Assembly: GCF_014204915.1 (NCBI RefSeq)
Contig: NZ_JACHMH010000001.1
Location: 4,675,501 to 4,739,500 of the forward strand
DNA: 64,000 bases
Source: Crossiella cryophila
GTDB taxonomy: Bacteria; Actinomycetota; Actinomycetes; Mycobacteriales; Pseudonocardiaceae
Direction: 5' to 3'
Shown here: piece by piece, positions 45,794-55,269 of the stretch
How the letters are laid out: every line of letters starts with the position of its first letter
How positions within the stretch are numbered: position 1 is the first letter of the stretch
Notes under the pieces: model-generated
What the model was told of the DNA's origin: nothing
The model's database searches: none
Seen by the model: only the letters and a program-made list of their open reading frames with translations
Translations under genes and position numbers: made by a program

Positions 45794-46267
45794 ATGACGA
45801 ACATCGAGCGGGCACAGGCCAGGTTCCAGGAGTTGCGGAGCCGTAAGGACAAGGTCACCGCGGCGGAGCTGGACGAGCTGTGGGCGGAGTTGCCGACGGT
45901 GTCCGCCACCGAGATCACCGGCCGCTGGCAGGGCGATGAGTTCGTCACCGGCCACCCACTCAACGGTCAGCTGGCGGTGATCGGCTGGTACGGCAAGGAG
46001 TTCCACTCCCTGACCGACGTCAAGCCCCTGCTCTGCCGAGACGAGAGCGGCGAGCTGTACTCGAATGTGGAGGCGGGCAAGGGCGAGGCAAGCCTGTGGA
46101 ACGTGGAGTTCCGCGGCGAGGTCACCGCCACCATGGTCTACGACGGCCAACCCATCCTCGACCACTTCAAACGGGTGGACCAGCACACCCTGCTCGGCGT
46201 CATGAACGGCAAACAGGTCCTGACCCCCACCGGCGACCACTTCTACTTCTTCCTGGAACGCGCCTGA
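45794..46267 (+). CDS. GXWXG/DUF4334 domain protein
   Basis: The 157-residue protein starts MTNIERAQARFQELR after GGAGAGG. The central ATEITGRWQGDEFVTGHPLN contains the GxWxG signature and the C-terminus RVDQHTLLGVMNGKQVL matches the DUF4334 half. This is the normal architecture and length of the family, which is probably a lipocalin-like small-molecule binder. Its stop overlaps the start of the esterase gene (TGATG), so both are made together. Function unknown. Confidence 0.85.
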   Translation: MTNIERAQARFQELRSRKDKVTAAELDELWAELPTVSATEITGRWQGDEFVTGHPLNGQLAVIGWYGKEFHSLTDVKPLLCRDESGELYSNVEAGKGEASLWNVEFRGEVTATMVYDGQPILDHFKRVDQHTLLGVMNGKQVLTPTGDHFYFFLERA

Positions 46268-47721
46268 TGCGCCGCCGCCTGGCCCTCGCCACAGCGCTCC
46301 TGCTCGCGGTCGCCACCGCAGCCACCGCGGCGGCAGCCCCCACCGCGGCGGCAGCCCCCACCGCCGTGGCAGCCCCCACCGCCGTGGCAGTAGCCGCCCC
46401 CGCCCCAGCGGCCACCGCTTCCACAACCGCCGTCCTCGCGTCAGCAAACTCCGCTCCCGCGACTGCCGCGACTGCCGCCGCCTCCGGCGATGCCGCGCCG
46501 ACAATCGCCGCCGCCCTCCCCTCCGCGTCCGCCCCCGCCCTCTCGGCCGCGACTGCTCCCGCGCCCCCGATCGCCCCTCGCTGGCTGACCTCCTGGGCCC
46601 AGTCCCAGCACACCCTCGCCCCGCAAACCCTGGACAACCAGTCCATCCGCATGATCGCCCACCTCAGTCAGGGCGGCCGGGCGCTGCGTATCCGCGTCCA
46701 GAACGAGTTCGGCACCACCCCGCTGACCGTCAACGCCGCCGCGGCAGGCATCAGCGCGGGCCAGGGCGCGGTAGTCCCCGGCACCACCCGCCCGGTCCGC
46801 TTCAACGCCCGCCCCGCCATCACCATCCCGCCGCACGGCGAGGCATGGAGTGATCCGGTCCCGCTGCCGACCCGCCCTCAGGACGACGTCGCGGTAAGCC
46901 TGTTCGTCAGCGGTCAAACCCGTCCCAGCAGCCACCAAGCCGCCCTGCGCGACAACTACCTGACCCCCGCCGGCAGCGGAAACCGAGTCGCCGACCCCGC
47001 CGCGTACCCGCTGAGAACCGGCTCCACCTACCTGCTCAGCGCGGTGGACGTGCTCACCACCGAGGCCGTCGGCGCGGTCGTGGCCTACGGCAGCTCGGTC
47101 GTCGACGGTCACGGCAGCACGGTCTGCGGCCCCGGTTGCACCGCCAACGGCAACAACCGCCGCTGGACCGACGATCTGGCCCGTCGTACCCAGAGCCTGC
47201 CGCCCGCCGAACGCCTCGCCGTGGCCAACGCGGGCGTCGGTGGCACCACCAGCGCCGCCACCTGTCCGCAGACCCCGCCTCCGCTGGCCGGCCTGGACGC
47301 CCTGGCCCGCCTGGACCGCGACATCCTGTCCCTGCACGGTGTCACCGCGGTGATCTACTACTACGGCACCAACGACCTGGCCTTCGGCTGCCAGTCCCGG
47401 CAGATCCTGGACAGCTACCGGGCGGTCTTCACCCGCCTCCGCGCCGCCGGCCTCAAGATCCACGCGGTCCCGATCACCCCGCGCCCCGGCTATTCACCCC
47501 AGCAGAACCAGTACCGCGCCGAGGTCAACAACTTCGTCCGTGCCGGTGGCAACTGCGCCGGCGCCTGCGACAGCGTGATCGACTTCGATCAGGTCCTGCG
47601 CGACCCGGTCAACCCCAACACCATCCGCGCCGACTACGACAGCGGTGACGGCATCCACGCCAACCAGAAGGGTCATGAAGCCCTGGCTCGTTCGGTCCTC
47701 CTCCCGCTCATCGTGGACTGA
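46267..47721 (+). CDS. Secreted SGNH/GDSL-type esterase with Ala/Pro-rich linker
   Basis: The 484-residue protein has a signal peptide and then about 80 residues of low complexity (repeats of APTAVA-like units). The SGNH hydrolase domain follows: block I is AYGSSVVDGHG (catalytic Ser; the usual GDS is GSS), Gly in NAGVGGTTSA, Asn in YYGTNDLAF and Asp-His in DSGDGIHANQKGH. It would be an extracellular esterase or acetyl esterase. The repeat-rich linker is reflected in near-identical DNA repeats at 46330-46390. Coupled to the GXWXG gene; it overlaps the convergent response regulator gene by 14 bases. Confidence 0.88.
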   Translation: MRRRLALATALLLAVATAATAAAAPTAAAAPTAVAAPTAVAVAAPAPAATASTTAVLASANSAPATAATAAASGDAAPTIAAALPSASAPALSAATAPAPPIAPRWLTSWAQSQHTLAPQTLDNQSIRMIAHLSQGGRALRIRVQNEFGTTPLTVNAAAAGISAGQGAVVPGTTRPVRFNARPAITIPPHGEAWSDPVPLPTRPQDDVAVSLFVSGQTRPSSHQAALRDNYLTPAGSGNRVADPAAYPLRTGSTYLLSAVDVLTTEAVGAVVAYGSSVVDGHGSTVCGPGCTANGNNRRWTDDLARRTQSLPPAERLAVANAGVGGTTSAATCPQTPPPLAGLDALARLDRDILSLHGVTAVIYYYGTNDLAFGCQSRQILDSYRAVFTRLRAAGLKIHAVPITPRPGYSPQQNQYRAEVNNFVRAGGNCAGACDSVIDFDQVLRDPVNPNTIRADYDSGDGIHANQKGHEALARSVLLPLIVD

Positions 47722-48367
47722 TCAATCCGGTCTCGTAGGCCACGATCACCAGCTGAGCCCGATCCCGCGCGTGCAACTTGCTCAGCAACCGCCCGATGTG
47801 CGTCTTCACCGTGGCCAGACTCAACCGCAGGTTCTGACTGAGTTCCACATTGGACAGACCACGGGCGATCAACGCCAACACCTCCCGCTCCCGCTCGGTC
47901 AACCCGTCCAGTTCCAGGGCCGGTGACTGCGCGGGTTCGGGCCGCCGCGCGAACTCCGAGATCAACCGCCGGGTCACACTGGGTGCCAGCAATGCCTCTC
48001 CACTCGCCACCACCTGGATGGCGTTGAGCAGCTCGGCTGGCGGAGTGTCCTTGAGCAGGAACCCACTGGCCCCGGCGCGCAACGCCGCGTAGACGTAGGA
48101 ATCCAGGTCGAAGGTGGTCAGGATCAGCACCCGGGGCACCGGTTCCGGCCCCGAGCACAACACCCGGGTCGCCTCGATCCCATCCATCTCCGGCATCCGT
48201 ACGTCCATCAGCACCAGATCCGGTTTCTCCCGCCGCGCCAGCTCAACCGCGGCAACTCCATCCTCAGCCTCGCCAACCACCTCCAGTCCCGGCGATGAGT
48301 CCACGAGCATCGCAAAACTCCCGCGCACCAACGCCTGATCATCGGCGATCACAACCCGAACACTCAC
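47708..48367 (-). CDS. NarL-family response regulator
   Basis: The 219-residue protein has a receiver domain (VVIADDQALVRGSFAML, phosphoacceptor Asp in VLMDVRMPEMDG, Lys in FLLKDTPP) and a LuxR/NarL helix-turn-helix (LTEREREVLALIARGLSNVE then LSQNLRLSLATVKTHIGRLL). Starts GTG 48367 or 48363. It forms a pair with the DesK-like kinase upstream, but a 184-codon orphan frame lies between the two. Targets may include the divergent ABC genes. Confidence 0.92.
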   Translation of the reverse strand: MSVRVVIADDQALVRGSFAMLVDSSPGLEVVGEAEDGVAAVELARREKPDLVLMDVRMPEMDGIEATRVLCSGPEPVPRVLILTTFDLDSYVYAALRAGASGFLLKDTPPAELLNAIQVVASGEALLAPSVTRRLISEFARRPEPAQSPALELDGLTEREREVLALIARGLSNVELSQNLRLSLATVKTHIGRLLSKLHARDRAQLVIVAYETGLISPR

Positions 48368-48918
48368 ACCGAACCCCCAGCGCCGCCCGGGAACCCGCCC
48401 AGTCGCCACCCACGAGCCCCTGCCAGCAGCCGGGTCGCGCCCACAACCGCGGGCCGATCAAGCACGATCCGACCCGCCGCGGTCGAACCGCCACCCATCT
48501 CCGGCCCGGCCGAGGTGACCTCGCCCGCCGACACCAGGAACACCGCCGCAGAGCCAGCACTCCTCGACCGGCGGACCGTCACTCGCGGAACGCCAACTGT
48601 CCGACGGTCCGCCACCCGACCGTCGTCCAGCACCCGCCGCCCCACCGGTTGTCCGCCCACTGTCGCGAGCCCAGCTGCCGCCCGTCCACCAACCAGTCCG
48701 CGCGTAGTCCGCTTGTGCTCACCGGCTGTCGGACGCCCAGCAGTCCCATGTTCCACGCGCAGCACCTGACCGGCCGCTATCGGGCCAGAATCCGTTGCAC
48801 GGCAAGCAATCGCCCGCCCGATTCCGGTCACCGGACCACCGTCGCCAGCTCGGCTGGTCGTGGCACCGCCTGTGGATGTTGCCCAGCCAACATCCAACCC
48901 CGACTCAAATCCACTCAT
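48364..48918 (-). CDS. Orphan ORF between kinase and response regulator, doubtful
   Basis: A 184-codon frame opening MSGFESGLDVGWATSTGG. Its ATG overlaps the kinase stop (ATGA) and its stop overlaps the regulator start (GTGA), which is how coupled genes look. However, the composition is Gly/Arg/Val/Thr-rich, there is no predicted fold or hydrophobic core, and third positions are far less G/C-biased than in flanking genes. It could be a real but foreign or fast-evolving gene, or a former spacer. No family recognised. Confidence 0.35.
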   Translation of the reverse strand: MSGFESGLDVGWATSTGGATTSRAGDGGPVTGIGRAIACRATDSGPIAAGQVLRVEHGTAGRPTAGEHKRTTRGLVGGRAAAGLATVGGQPVGRRVLDDGRVADRRTVGVPRVTVRRSRSAGSAAVFLVSAGEVTSAGPEMGGGSTAAGRIVLDRPAVVGATRLLAGARGWRLGGFPGGAGGSV

Positions 48919-50030
48919 CCCGCCACACCCACCGGCAACCGCGCGCACACGCCAAACCCGCCGCCCGGCAACCGTCCCGTGCTCAATGTCCCTCCATACG
49001 CCGCAACCCGTTCCCGCATCCCGATCAGCCCGTGCCCACCGCCCGGTTCGCCCGGATTCCGCCGGCCACCTGGATCGGTCACCTCCACCACGACCTCGGT
49101 GTCATCTCCGCGCAGCCGGACCTGACAGTGCCCGGAACCGGAGTGCCGCACCACATTGGTCAACGCCTCCTGCACGATCCGGTACACCGCCTGCTGCACT
49201 CCCTCCGGCAACTCCAGTTCCGCGATATCCAGTTCCACCGTCACTCCGGCCGTCTCGGCCAGGCGCGCCAGTCCGCTCAGCTCGCCAAGTCCATGTAACG
49301 GGCGGAGTACGGCCTCCGCGCCATCGGTCGCGCGCAGCACGCCCAGCATCCGGCGCAGATCCTCCAGTGCCTCGCGGCTGGTCGTCTCGATCACTGCCAA
49401 TGCCGCTCTGGTCTCGTCGGGGTGGGTGTCGGCGAGGTGGTTGGCCACGCCTGCTTTGACCGCGATCAGGCTCATGCTGTGCGCGACGATGTCGTGCAGG
49501 TCGCGCGCGATGCGTAATCGCTCGCCCAGTACCACCCGCTGCTCGCGCTGCTCGGCCAGCCGGGCCTCGTCTCGCTGCCGGTACCGGCTCAGCAGGCCCA
49601 GCGACCACAGCATGATGATCAGCAGCAGCGCGACCACCAACGGTCCTCTGGGGTACCCGTACACTCCGATGGCCGTCGCCAGAGCCATGATCAGCCCGGT
49701 CCAAGACCAGCGGTACGGCGCGACCGCCGCGACCGTGTACAGGACCAGTCCCACGGGGACCATCCCCAGATAGGTTATGTCCAGCAGGGCGGCCGCGACC
49801 GAGAACGAGATGACCGTCGCCAGCGCGCCCCGCGGCCAGCGGCGGCGCAGCGCCACCGGCAGGCCCAGTCCGGCGGCCACCACGCAGGCCAGCCAGACAG
49901 GGCCGGTGTAGGCCGGCAGCGAGTTGCGGTTGAGCGCCAGGGTCGCGGACAGCACGATGATGAACGCCGCCACCACGAGGTCCAACATCAGTAGGTGTGA
50001 GCGCCTGGCGCCACTGTCCACACTGGCCAT
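48915..50030 (-). CDS. DesK-like sensor histidine kinase
   Basis: The 371-residue protein has about five membrane helices in the first 150 residues (LDLVVAAFIIVLSATLAL, PVWLACVVAAGLGLPVAL, GPLVVALLLIIMLWSLGL). The HisKA_3 motif with the phosphorylated His is RIARDLHDIVAHSMSLIAV. The ATPase domain has VQEALTNVVRHSG and GGHGLIGMRERV. ATG 50030 is chosen as the first Met before the membrane region; the open frame upstream is a shadow. This type often senses membrane or antibiotic stress and controls ABC exporters, such as the pair encoded divergently. Confidence 0.92.
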   Translation of the reverse strand: MASVDSGARRSHLLMLDLVVAAFIIVLSATLALNRNSLPAYTGPVWLACVVAAGLGLPVALRRRWPRGALATVISFSVAAALLDITYLGMVPVGLVLYTVAAVAPYRWSWTGLIMALATAIGVYGYPRGPLVVALLLIIMLWSLGLLSRYRQRDEARLAEQREQRVVLGERLRIARDLHDIVAHSMSLIAVKAGVANHLADTHPDETRAALAVIETTSREALEDLRRMLGVLRATDGAEAVLRPLHGLGELSGLARLAETAGVTVELDIAELELPEGVQQAVYRIVQEALTNVVRHSGSGHCQVRLRGDDTEVVVEVTDPGGRRNPGEPGGGHGLIGMRERVAAYGGTLSTGRLPGGGFGVCARLPVGVAG

Positions 50031-50196
50031 TCCCTCACCCTGCCACAGGTCCGCGGCCTTGCAATCGGCCCGAGGTCCGTCATACCCAGGTCTGACGGAG
50101 CGGCCTTTCCGGCCCTCGGACCAGACCACGGTCGGACGCCGAAGTCCAGGCCACGCTCCGATGTCGCCGGCCCTCGAATCCGGAACCGTGGTCGCC

Positions 50197-50931
50197 ATGA
50201 CACACCACCCCACCGCGGTACGAGCCAGCGGCCTTACCAAGACCTACGGAGCAGGCGTGCGGGCGCTCGCCGGCGTCGATGTGGACCTGCACCGCGGCCG
50301 GTTCACCGCGATCATGGGGCCATCCGGCTCCGGCAAATCCACCCTCATGCACTGCGTCGCGGGACTGGACCGGCCCAGCACGGGCCGGGTGTGGATTGGC
50401 GAGACCGAACTGACCGAACTCTCCGACGACGAGCTGACCGTGCTGCGCCGGGACCGGATCGGGTTCGTCTTCCAGGCGTACAACCTGTTACCCACGTTGA
50501 CCGCGCTGGAGAACATCACCCTGCCCTTCGCGCTGGCCGGCCGCCGCCCCGACCCCGAGGTGGTGCGGGCGGTGATCGAGGCGGTGGGCCTGGCCGACCG
50601 GCTGGACCACCGGCCACACCAGCTCTCCGGTGGGCAGCAGCAGCGGGTGGCCTGCGCCCGCGCCCTGGTCACCCACCCCGACGTGGTCTTCGCCGACGAG
50701 CCCACCGGCGCCTTGGACTCGGCCAGTTCGGCGGAGCTGCTCGCTTTCCTGCGCCGCGGCGTCGACGACCTGGGCCGCACCGTCGTCATGGTGACCCACG
50801 ACCCCACCGCCGCGACCTACGCCGACCGCGTGCTGTTCCTGGCCGATGGCCACCTGGTCGGCGAACTGCTCAACCCGACCGCGGACCGGGTGCTGGACCG
50901 GATGAAATCCCTCGAAGGAGTGAACGCCTGA
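50197..50931 (+). CDS. ABC transporter ATP-binding protein (MacB/LolD type)
   Basis: The 244-residue ATPase has Walker A GPSGSGKSTLM, Q-loop VFQAYNLLPTL, signature LSGGQQQRVACARAL, Walker B VVFADEPTGALDS and H-loop MVTHDP. It contains one TTA leucine codon (50488-50490), rare in this G+C context and in streptomycete-like bacteria a sign of bldA-dependent translation. Its stop overlaps the permease start (TGATG). It is divergent from the DesK-like kinase gene. Confidence 0.95.
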   Translation: MTHHPTAVRASGLTKTYGAGVRALAGVDVDLHRGRFTAIMGPSGSGKSTLMHCVAGLDRPSTGRVWIGETELTELSDDELTVLRRDRIGFVFQAYNLLPTLTALENITLPFALAGRRPDPEVVRAVIEAVGLADRLDHRPHQLSGGQQQRVACARALVTHPDVVFADEPTGALDSASSAELLAFLRRGVDDLGRTVVMVTHDPTAATYADRVLFLADGHLVGELLNPTADRVLDRMKSLEGVNA

Positions 50932-53363
50932 TGTGGCGGACAATGCTGCGCGACCTACTGGCGCACAAGGCGCGCGTGGCGATGACCCTGGTCGCGATCA
51001 CCCTCGGCGTCACCGCGGTGGTGGGCGCCTGGGTGGTCAGCGATTCGATCGCGACCACGATCAGCGGCCAGGCCGGTCGCACCGGCGTCGGACTGACCGT
51101 GCGGGCAGACCGGGCGGACACCCGGCTGCCCGAGACCGAACTGGCCCGGCTGGCCGCGCTGCCCGGAGTCACCGCCACCGGTGTGCGCACCGGCCAGGCG
51201 GGACTGCCCGGACCGGACGGCAAACTCGTCCGGACCCGCACACCCCTGGCCCAGACCGGCACCGGCTGGGACAGCACCGACCGCTTCGCCCTGACCGCCG
51301 GACGTCCGCCCGCGGCGCCGGGCGAGGTCGCGCTCAACCGGACCGAGGCCACCCTCGCCGGGCTCGGTGTGGACGCCCGCAGCCGGGTGCTGCTCGCCGG
51401 TGGCAGATGGACCCCGGTCACCGTGGTCGGACTGTACGAGTACCGCACCCTCGGCGAGGGCGACCAGCCGTCCGTAGCCTTCATGCCGGCGGAGGCGGAA
51501 CGACTGCTGGACAAGGGTTTCCAGCGCGTCGAGCTGACCGGTGCCACCCCGGCCACGGTCGCTGGCCCCGGCCGTGAGGTGCGCACCGGGGCGGAACTGG
51601 CCGAGGCCGTCGACGCCGACCGCGCCGAATCCCTCAGCGACCTGCGGATCACGTTGCTGCCCTTCGCTTTCGTGGCACTGATGGTCGGCATGTTCGTCAT
51701 CGCCAACACCTTCGGCATGTTGCTCACCCAGCGCACCCGCCAGCTCGCCCTGCTGCGCGCCGTCGGCGCCCGCCGCGGCCAGGTCCGGCGGACCGTCGTG
51801 CTGGAGGCCACCCTGCTCGGCCTGGTCGGCGGAACCCTCGGCGCCATCAGCGGAATCGCCATCGGCCCACTGATCATTCGCCTGCTGCGCCCGGACGAGC
51901 GGATCGAGTTCACCGTGGGCCCGCTGGCCATCCTGCTCGGCTACGCGGTCGCGGTCGGCACCACCGTGCTCTCCGCCTATGGCCCGGCCCGGCGGGCCGC
52001 CAGGGTGTCCCCGATGGCGGCACTGCGCACCGATCCGATTCCGCCGAGAGCCACTCGCCGTGCTCGCACCCTGGCCGGGGTTGCGCTGCTGGCCATCGCG
52101 GTGGCGGCCGTCATCGCCACCGCGGATCCCAGCGTGGACACCCTGCCCAGGATCATCGCCCTGAGCGCCACCGTGCTCGCGGCGGTGGGCATGCTGTTGT
52201 CGGCGCCGGCCCTGGCCACGCTGGTGCTGCGTCCGCTGAGCAGGTTCGGCGGCCCCGCACTGCGGCTGGGCATCCGCAACGCTGCCGGTGACCCGCGGCG
52301 CACCTCGGCCACGGCCACCGCGATCGCCATCGGCGTTGCCCTGGTGTGCGCCTTCGCCACACTCAGCGCCAGCCTGGCCGACCTGATCGCCTCCACCACC
52401 CGGGCCACCCTGCCCAGCAGCACCACGGTGATCCGCCCGGTCCAGCGCGGCGACGCTGTCCTCGCGCAGATCGATCTGTCCACAGTGGACAAGGTCGCCG
52501 GGGTGAGCAAGGTGTCCACGGTTCGCGAGGCCACGGCCGACATCGCCTATCCCGGCGGGGTCACCCAGCGCCGGATCTCCGCCATCGACCCGGCAGCCTT
52601 CGGCACCGTGCTCACCCCGGAGGTCACCGCCGGTGTCGGCGACCTGAGCCGCGGCGCACTGGTCTCCCGCAATCAGGCCGACATGCTCGGCCTGCGACTG
52701 GGGCAGTCGTTCACCATGACCGTGGACGGGGCGACCATCGCCAGCACCGTCGCCGGGGTGTACGAGGCCACCGAACTCCAGGCCAGCATCTACTTCGACC
52801 AGGCCCAGGCCCCGCCGGGCTTACGAGAGAAGATCACCACCATCTACGCCACCGGCCCCGATCCGGCCGCGGTCCGCACCGCCGTGCACGCCGCGTTCGC
52901 GGACCGTCCGGATGTCACTGTCAGTGACCAGGCTGGTCTGGTGGCCGAGGGCCAGGAGAGCCAGCGGCTGGCGTTCGTGATCATGTACGCCATGTTCGCC
53001 CTGGCCGTGCTGATCTCGCTCTTCGGCGTGGTCAACACCCTGGCACTGGCGGTGCTGGCCCGGGTGCGCGAACTCGGCGTACTGCGCGCCGTCGGCGCCA
53101 CCCAGCGACTACTCCGGGCCGCCATCCGGTGGGAGAGCGTGGTGATCTGCCTGTTCGGCGCGCTCCTGGGCGTCCTGCTGGGTGTCGGTTCCGGCGCGGT
53201 GATGCAGCACGCCATGCTCGGCCAGTCACTGACCGATGTCACGGTCCCGTTCACCGTGGTCATCCTGACCCTGGCCGGTCTGGTGACCGCGGGCGTACTG
53301 GCCGCGATCTGGCCGGCCCGGCACGCCGCCAGGGTGGATCTGCTGACCGCTGTGGCCGCCTGA
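50931..53363 (+). CDS. ABC transporter permease, double FtsX domain
   Basis: The 810-residue protein has the duplicated FtsX architecture: an N-terminal helix (KARVAMTLVAITLGVTAVVG), external domain, three helices with QLALLRAVGARRGQVRRTVV, then a second external domain and another three-helix block with RELGVLRAVGATQRLLRAAI. Such transporters work in antibiotic-peptide resistance or lipoprotein/peptide export. One TTA codon is at 52821-52823. The operon is closed by a hairpin at 53371. Its neighbourhood with a DesK/NarL pair suggests regulation by that system. Confidence 0.93.
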   Translation: MWRTMLRDLLAHKARVAMTLVAITLGVTAVVGAWVVSDSIATTISGQAGRTGVGLTVRADRADTRLPETELARLAALPGVTATGVRTGQAGLPGPDGKLVRTRTPLAQTGTGWDSTDRFALTAGRPPAAPGEVALNRTEATLAGLGVDARSRVLLAGGRWTPVTVVGLYEYRTLGEGDQPSVAFMPAEAERLLDKGFQRVELTGATPATVAGPGREVRTGAELAEAVDADRAESLSDLRITLLPFAFVALMVGMFVIANTFGMLLTQRTRQLALLRAVGARRGQVRRTVVLEATLLGLVGGTLGAISGIAIGPLIIRLLRPDERIEFTVGPLAILLGYAVAVGTTVLSAYGPARRAARVSPMAALRTDPIPPRATRRARTLAGVALLAIAVAAVIATADPSVDTLPRIIALSATVLAAVGMLLSAPALATLVLRPLSRFGGPALRLGIRNAAGDPRRTSATATAIAIGVALVCAFATLSASLADLIASTTRATLPSSTTVIRPVQRGDAVLAQIDLSTVDKVAGVSKVSTVREATADIAYPGGVTQRRISAIDPAAFGTVLTPEVTAGVGDLSRGALVSRNQADMLGLRLGQSFTMTVDGATIASTVAGVYEATELQASIYFDQAQAPPGLREKITTIYATGPDPAAVRTAVHAAFADRPDVTVSDQAGLVAEGQESQRLAFVIMYAMFALAVLISLFGVVNTLALAVLARVRELGVLRAVGATQRLLRAAIRWESVVICLFGALLGVLLGVGSGAVMQHAMLGQSLTDVTVPFTVVILTLAGLVTAGVLAAIWPARHAARVDLLTAVAA

Positions 53364-53370
53364 CCAGGTG

Positions 53371-53403
53371 GAAGGCTCCCGATTCCCGCCCGGGAGCCTT
53401 CCC
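53371..53403 (+). terminator. Hairpin terminator after the ABC operon
   Basis: Perfect 12-bp arms (53371-53382, 53392-53403) with a 9-base loop, 8 bases after the permease stop. Confidence 0.75.
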
Positions 53404-53459
53404 AAGGCCGCCATGCCAAGCTCCTGCGGCAGGACGCGACGACCGGCCAGGAGGCGAAC

Positions 53460-54254
53460 ATGACGGAGCGGCTCGCGGTGGCGGGTGGTCAGGATCTCCC
53501 GGCCGGGCACCACAGCCTGGCCTGGGGAGTGCAGGCGAGCGAGGCGCCCGGCACGCTGCACGTGCTGGCGGTGACCGGCGGTATCACCGTGGGCCCGCGG
53601 GAGGGCAGGGAGATCCTGTTCGGCCGCAACCGACCGGACGTGCACGTCTGCGTCGGCGAGCACGACCGGCGGATCAGCCGTCACCAGGGCGCGCTGACCC
53701 ACCACGGCGACAAGTGGTGGATCAGCACCCTTGGCCGGTTGCCGCTGCGGTTGCCCGGCGCCCGGCTGCTGTTCAACCAGGACGAGCCGATTCCGCTGGC
53801 GGCCGGTTACACCCCGCTGTTCATCCGCGGCTCCAGCGGCCGCGAACACCTACTGGAGGTGCACGTCCGCGCCAAGGACGGTGAGGAACTCCTGACCCAG
53901 CACGGCGCCTCGACCCGTCCGCCCAACACCTGGGCCCTCTCACCCGCCGAGAAGCTGGCCCTGGTCGTCCTCGGGCAGCGCTACCTGCTGCACGAGCTGT
54001 ACCCGAACCCACTGTCCTGGCGGCAGGCCGCTGAGCACCTCAACGAGATCCGGCCCGGGGAGAAGTGGACGCACAAGAAGGTCGAACACCTGATCGTGGG
54101 TGTCCGCGATCGGCTCAGCCGCGGTGGCGTGGCTGGCCTGACCAGAGAGGAGGTCGGCGAACCCATCGGCAACACGCTCAACCACAACCTCATCCGCGAA
54201 CTGATGGAGAACACCACCCTGGTGCCCCCGGACCTCGGCCTGCTGCACGACTGA
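53460..54254 (+). CDS. FHA-domain protein with winged-helix-like C-terminus
   Basis: The 264-residue protein has an FHA domain at about 40-100 (EILFGRNRPDVHVCVGEHDR, RISRHQGAL, HGDKWWISTLGR), with the Arg, Ser and His residues used for phosphothreonine binding. The C-terminal half has LSPAEKLALVVLGQRYLLHE and SWRQAAEHLNEIRPG, compatible with a winged helix. It probably reads Ser/Thr kinase signals and may bind DNA. No kinase gene is nearby. ATG 53460 follows AGGAGG. Confidence 0.85.
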   Translation: MTERLAVAGGQDLPAGHHSLAWGVQASEAPGTLHVLAVTGGITVGPREGREILFGRNRPDVHVCVGEHDRRISRHQGALTHHGDKWWISTLGRLPLRLPGARLLFNQDEPIPLAAGYTPLFIRGSSGREHLLEVHVRAKDGEELLTQHGASTRPPNTWALSPAEKLALVVLGQRYLLHELYPNPLSWRQAAEHLNEIRPGEKWTHKKVEHLIVGVRDRLSRGGVAGLTREEVGEPIGNTLNHNLIRELMENTTLVPPDLGLLHD

Positions 54255-54300
54255 CAGGTTGAGCTGGTGGCGGCGGAGTCCAGCGGCGACGATGTCTGCC

Positions 54301-55269
54301 ATGAGTTTCACCCTGGCGCTGGTTCCACCGCACAACGACGAGACCCTCGGCTGGCCCGCGCGGCTGATCGAGGCCGTGCCCGGTATCCGGGTCCTGCGGC
54401 CGGAGACGGCCGAGGACACCGTGGCCGCGCTGCGGGTGGCGGACGCGGTGTACGGGGCGTTGCCGCCCGAGTTGTTGCGGCACGCTCGGCGGTTGAGCTG
54501 GTTGCAGGCGCCGCAGGCTGGGCCGCCGGTGGGGTTCTATCACCCGGAGTTGATCGCGCATCCGGTGCAGGTGACCAATATGCGGGACACCTACACCGAC
54601 CATGTGGCGGCGCATGCGCTGGCGTTGGTGCTGGCTTTGGCGCGTGGGTTGCCTCGGTATGTGCGTGATCAGGGTGCGGGACGGTGGGCGCCGGACTGGA
54701 CGCCGACCGCGGTGTTGCCGCTGGCCGAGGCGAGTGCGCTGGTGGTCGGGGTTGGCGCACTGGGCAGTGAGATCGGGCGGTTGCTGGCAGCCTTCGGCAC
54801 CCGGGTGATCGGGGTTGATCGGCGGCGGGTTGACCTGCCTGCCGGGTTTGCCGAGGTGCGACCGGTGGGGGAGTTGGACTCCTCGTTGGGGGAGGCGGAT
54901 GTGGTGGTGTTGACCGTGCCGCACACCCCGGAGACCGAGGGATTGGTCGACGCTCGGCGGTTGGCGTTGTTCCGGCCTTCCGCGTACCTGGTCAACATCG
55001 GGCGGGGAGCCACCGTGCGGCTGGACGACCTGGTGTCGGCGTTGGACGCGGGGCGGTTGGCCGGGGCGGCGTTGGATGTGTTCGAGCAGGAGCCGTTGCC
55101 CGCGGGACATCCGTTGTGGCGGCGGGAGGATGTGCTGTTGACCCCGCATGTGGCCGGGGTTGGGCCGCATGCGGACAGCAGGCGGTTCGCGGTGTTGCTG
55201 GAGAACGCGAAGCGCTTCGCGGCCGGGGCGGAGCTGGTGAACCTGGTCGACAAGGCGCAGTGGTCCTAG
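54301..55269 (+). CDS. D-isomer-specific 2-hydroxyacid dehydrogenase
   Basis: The 322-residue protein has the NAD-binding loop VVGVGALGSEIGR and the catalytic residues Arg (NIGRGATVRL), Glu (DVFEQEPLP) and His (LLTPHVAGVG). It should reduce a 2-oxoacid to a D-2-hydroxyacid using NAD(P)H. Codon use (TTG, GTT, GGG) is less G/C-biased than in flanking genes. An alternative ATG lies at 54292; neither has a strong ribosome binding site. Confidence 0.9.
   Translation: MSFTLALVPPHNDETLGWPARLIEAVPGIRVLRPETAEDTVAALRVADAVYGALPPELLRHARRLSWLQAPQAGPPVGFYHPELIAHPVQVTNMRDTYTDHVAAHALALVLALARGLPRYVRDQGAGRWAPDWTPTAVLPLAEASALVVGVGALGSEIGRLLAAFGTRVIGVDRRRVDLPAGFAEVRPVGELDSSLGEADVVVLTVPHTPETEGLVDARRLALFRPSAYLVNIGRGATVRLDDLVSALDAGRLAGAALDVFEQEPLPAGHPLWRREDVLLTPHVAGVGPHADSRRFAVLLENAKRFAAGAELVNLVDKAQWS

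Noticed and set aside
48295-49125. 276-codon plus-strand frame opposite the kinase/regulator spacer
   Set aside because: Ser/Pro/Arg-rich shadow without start signal; overlaps the certain kinase gene.
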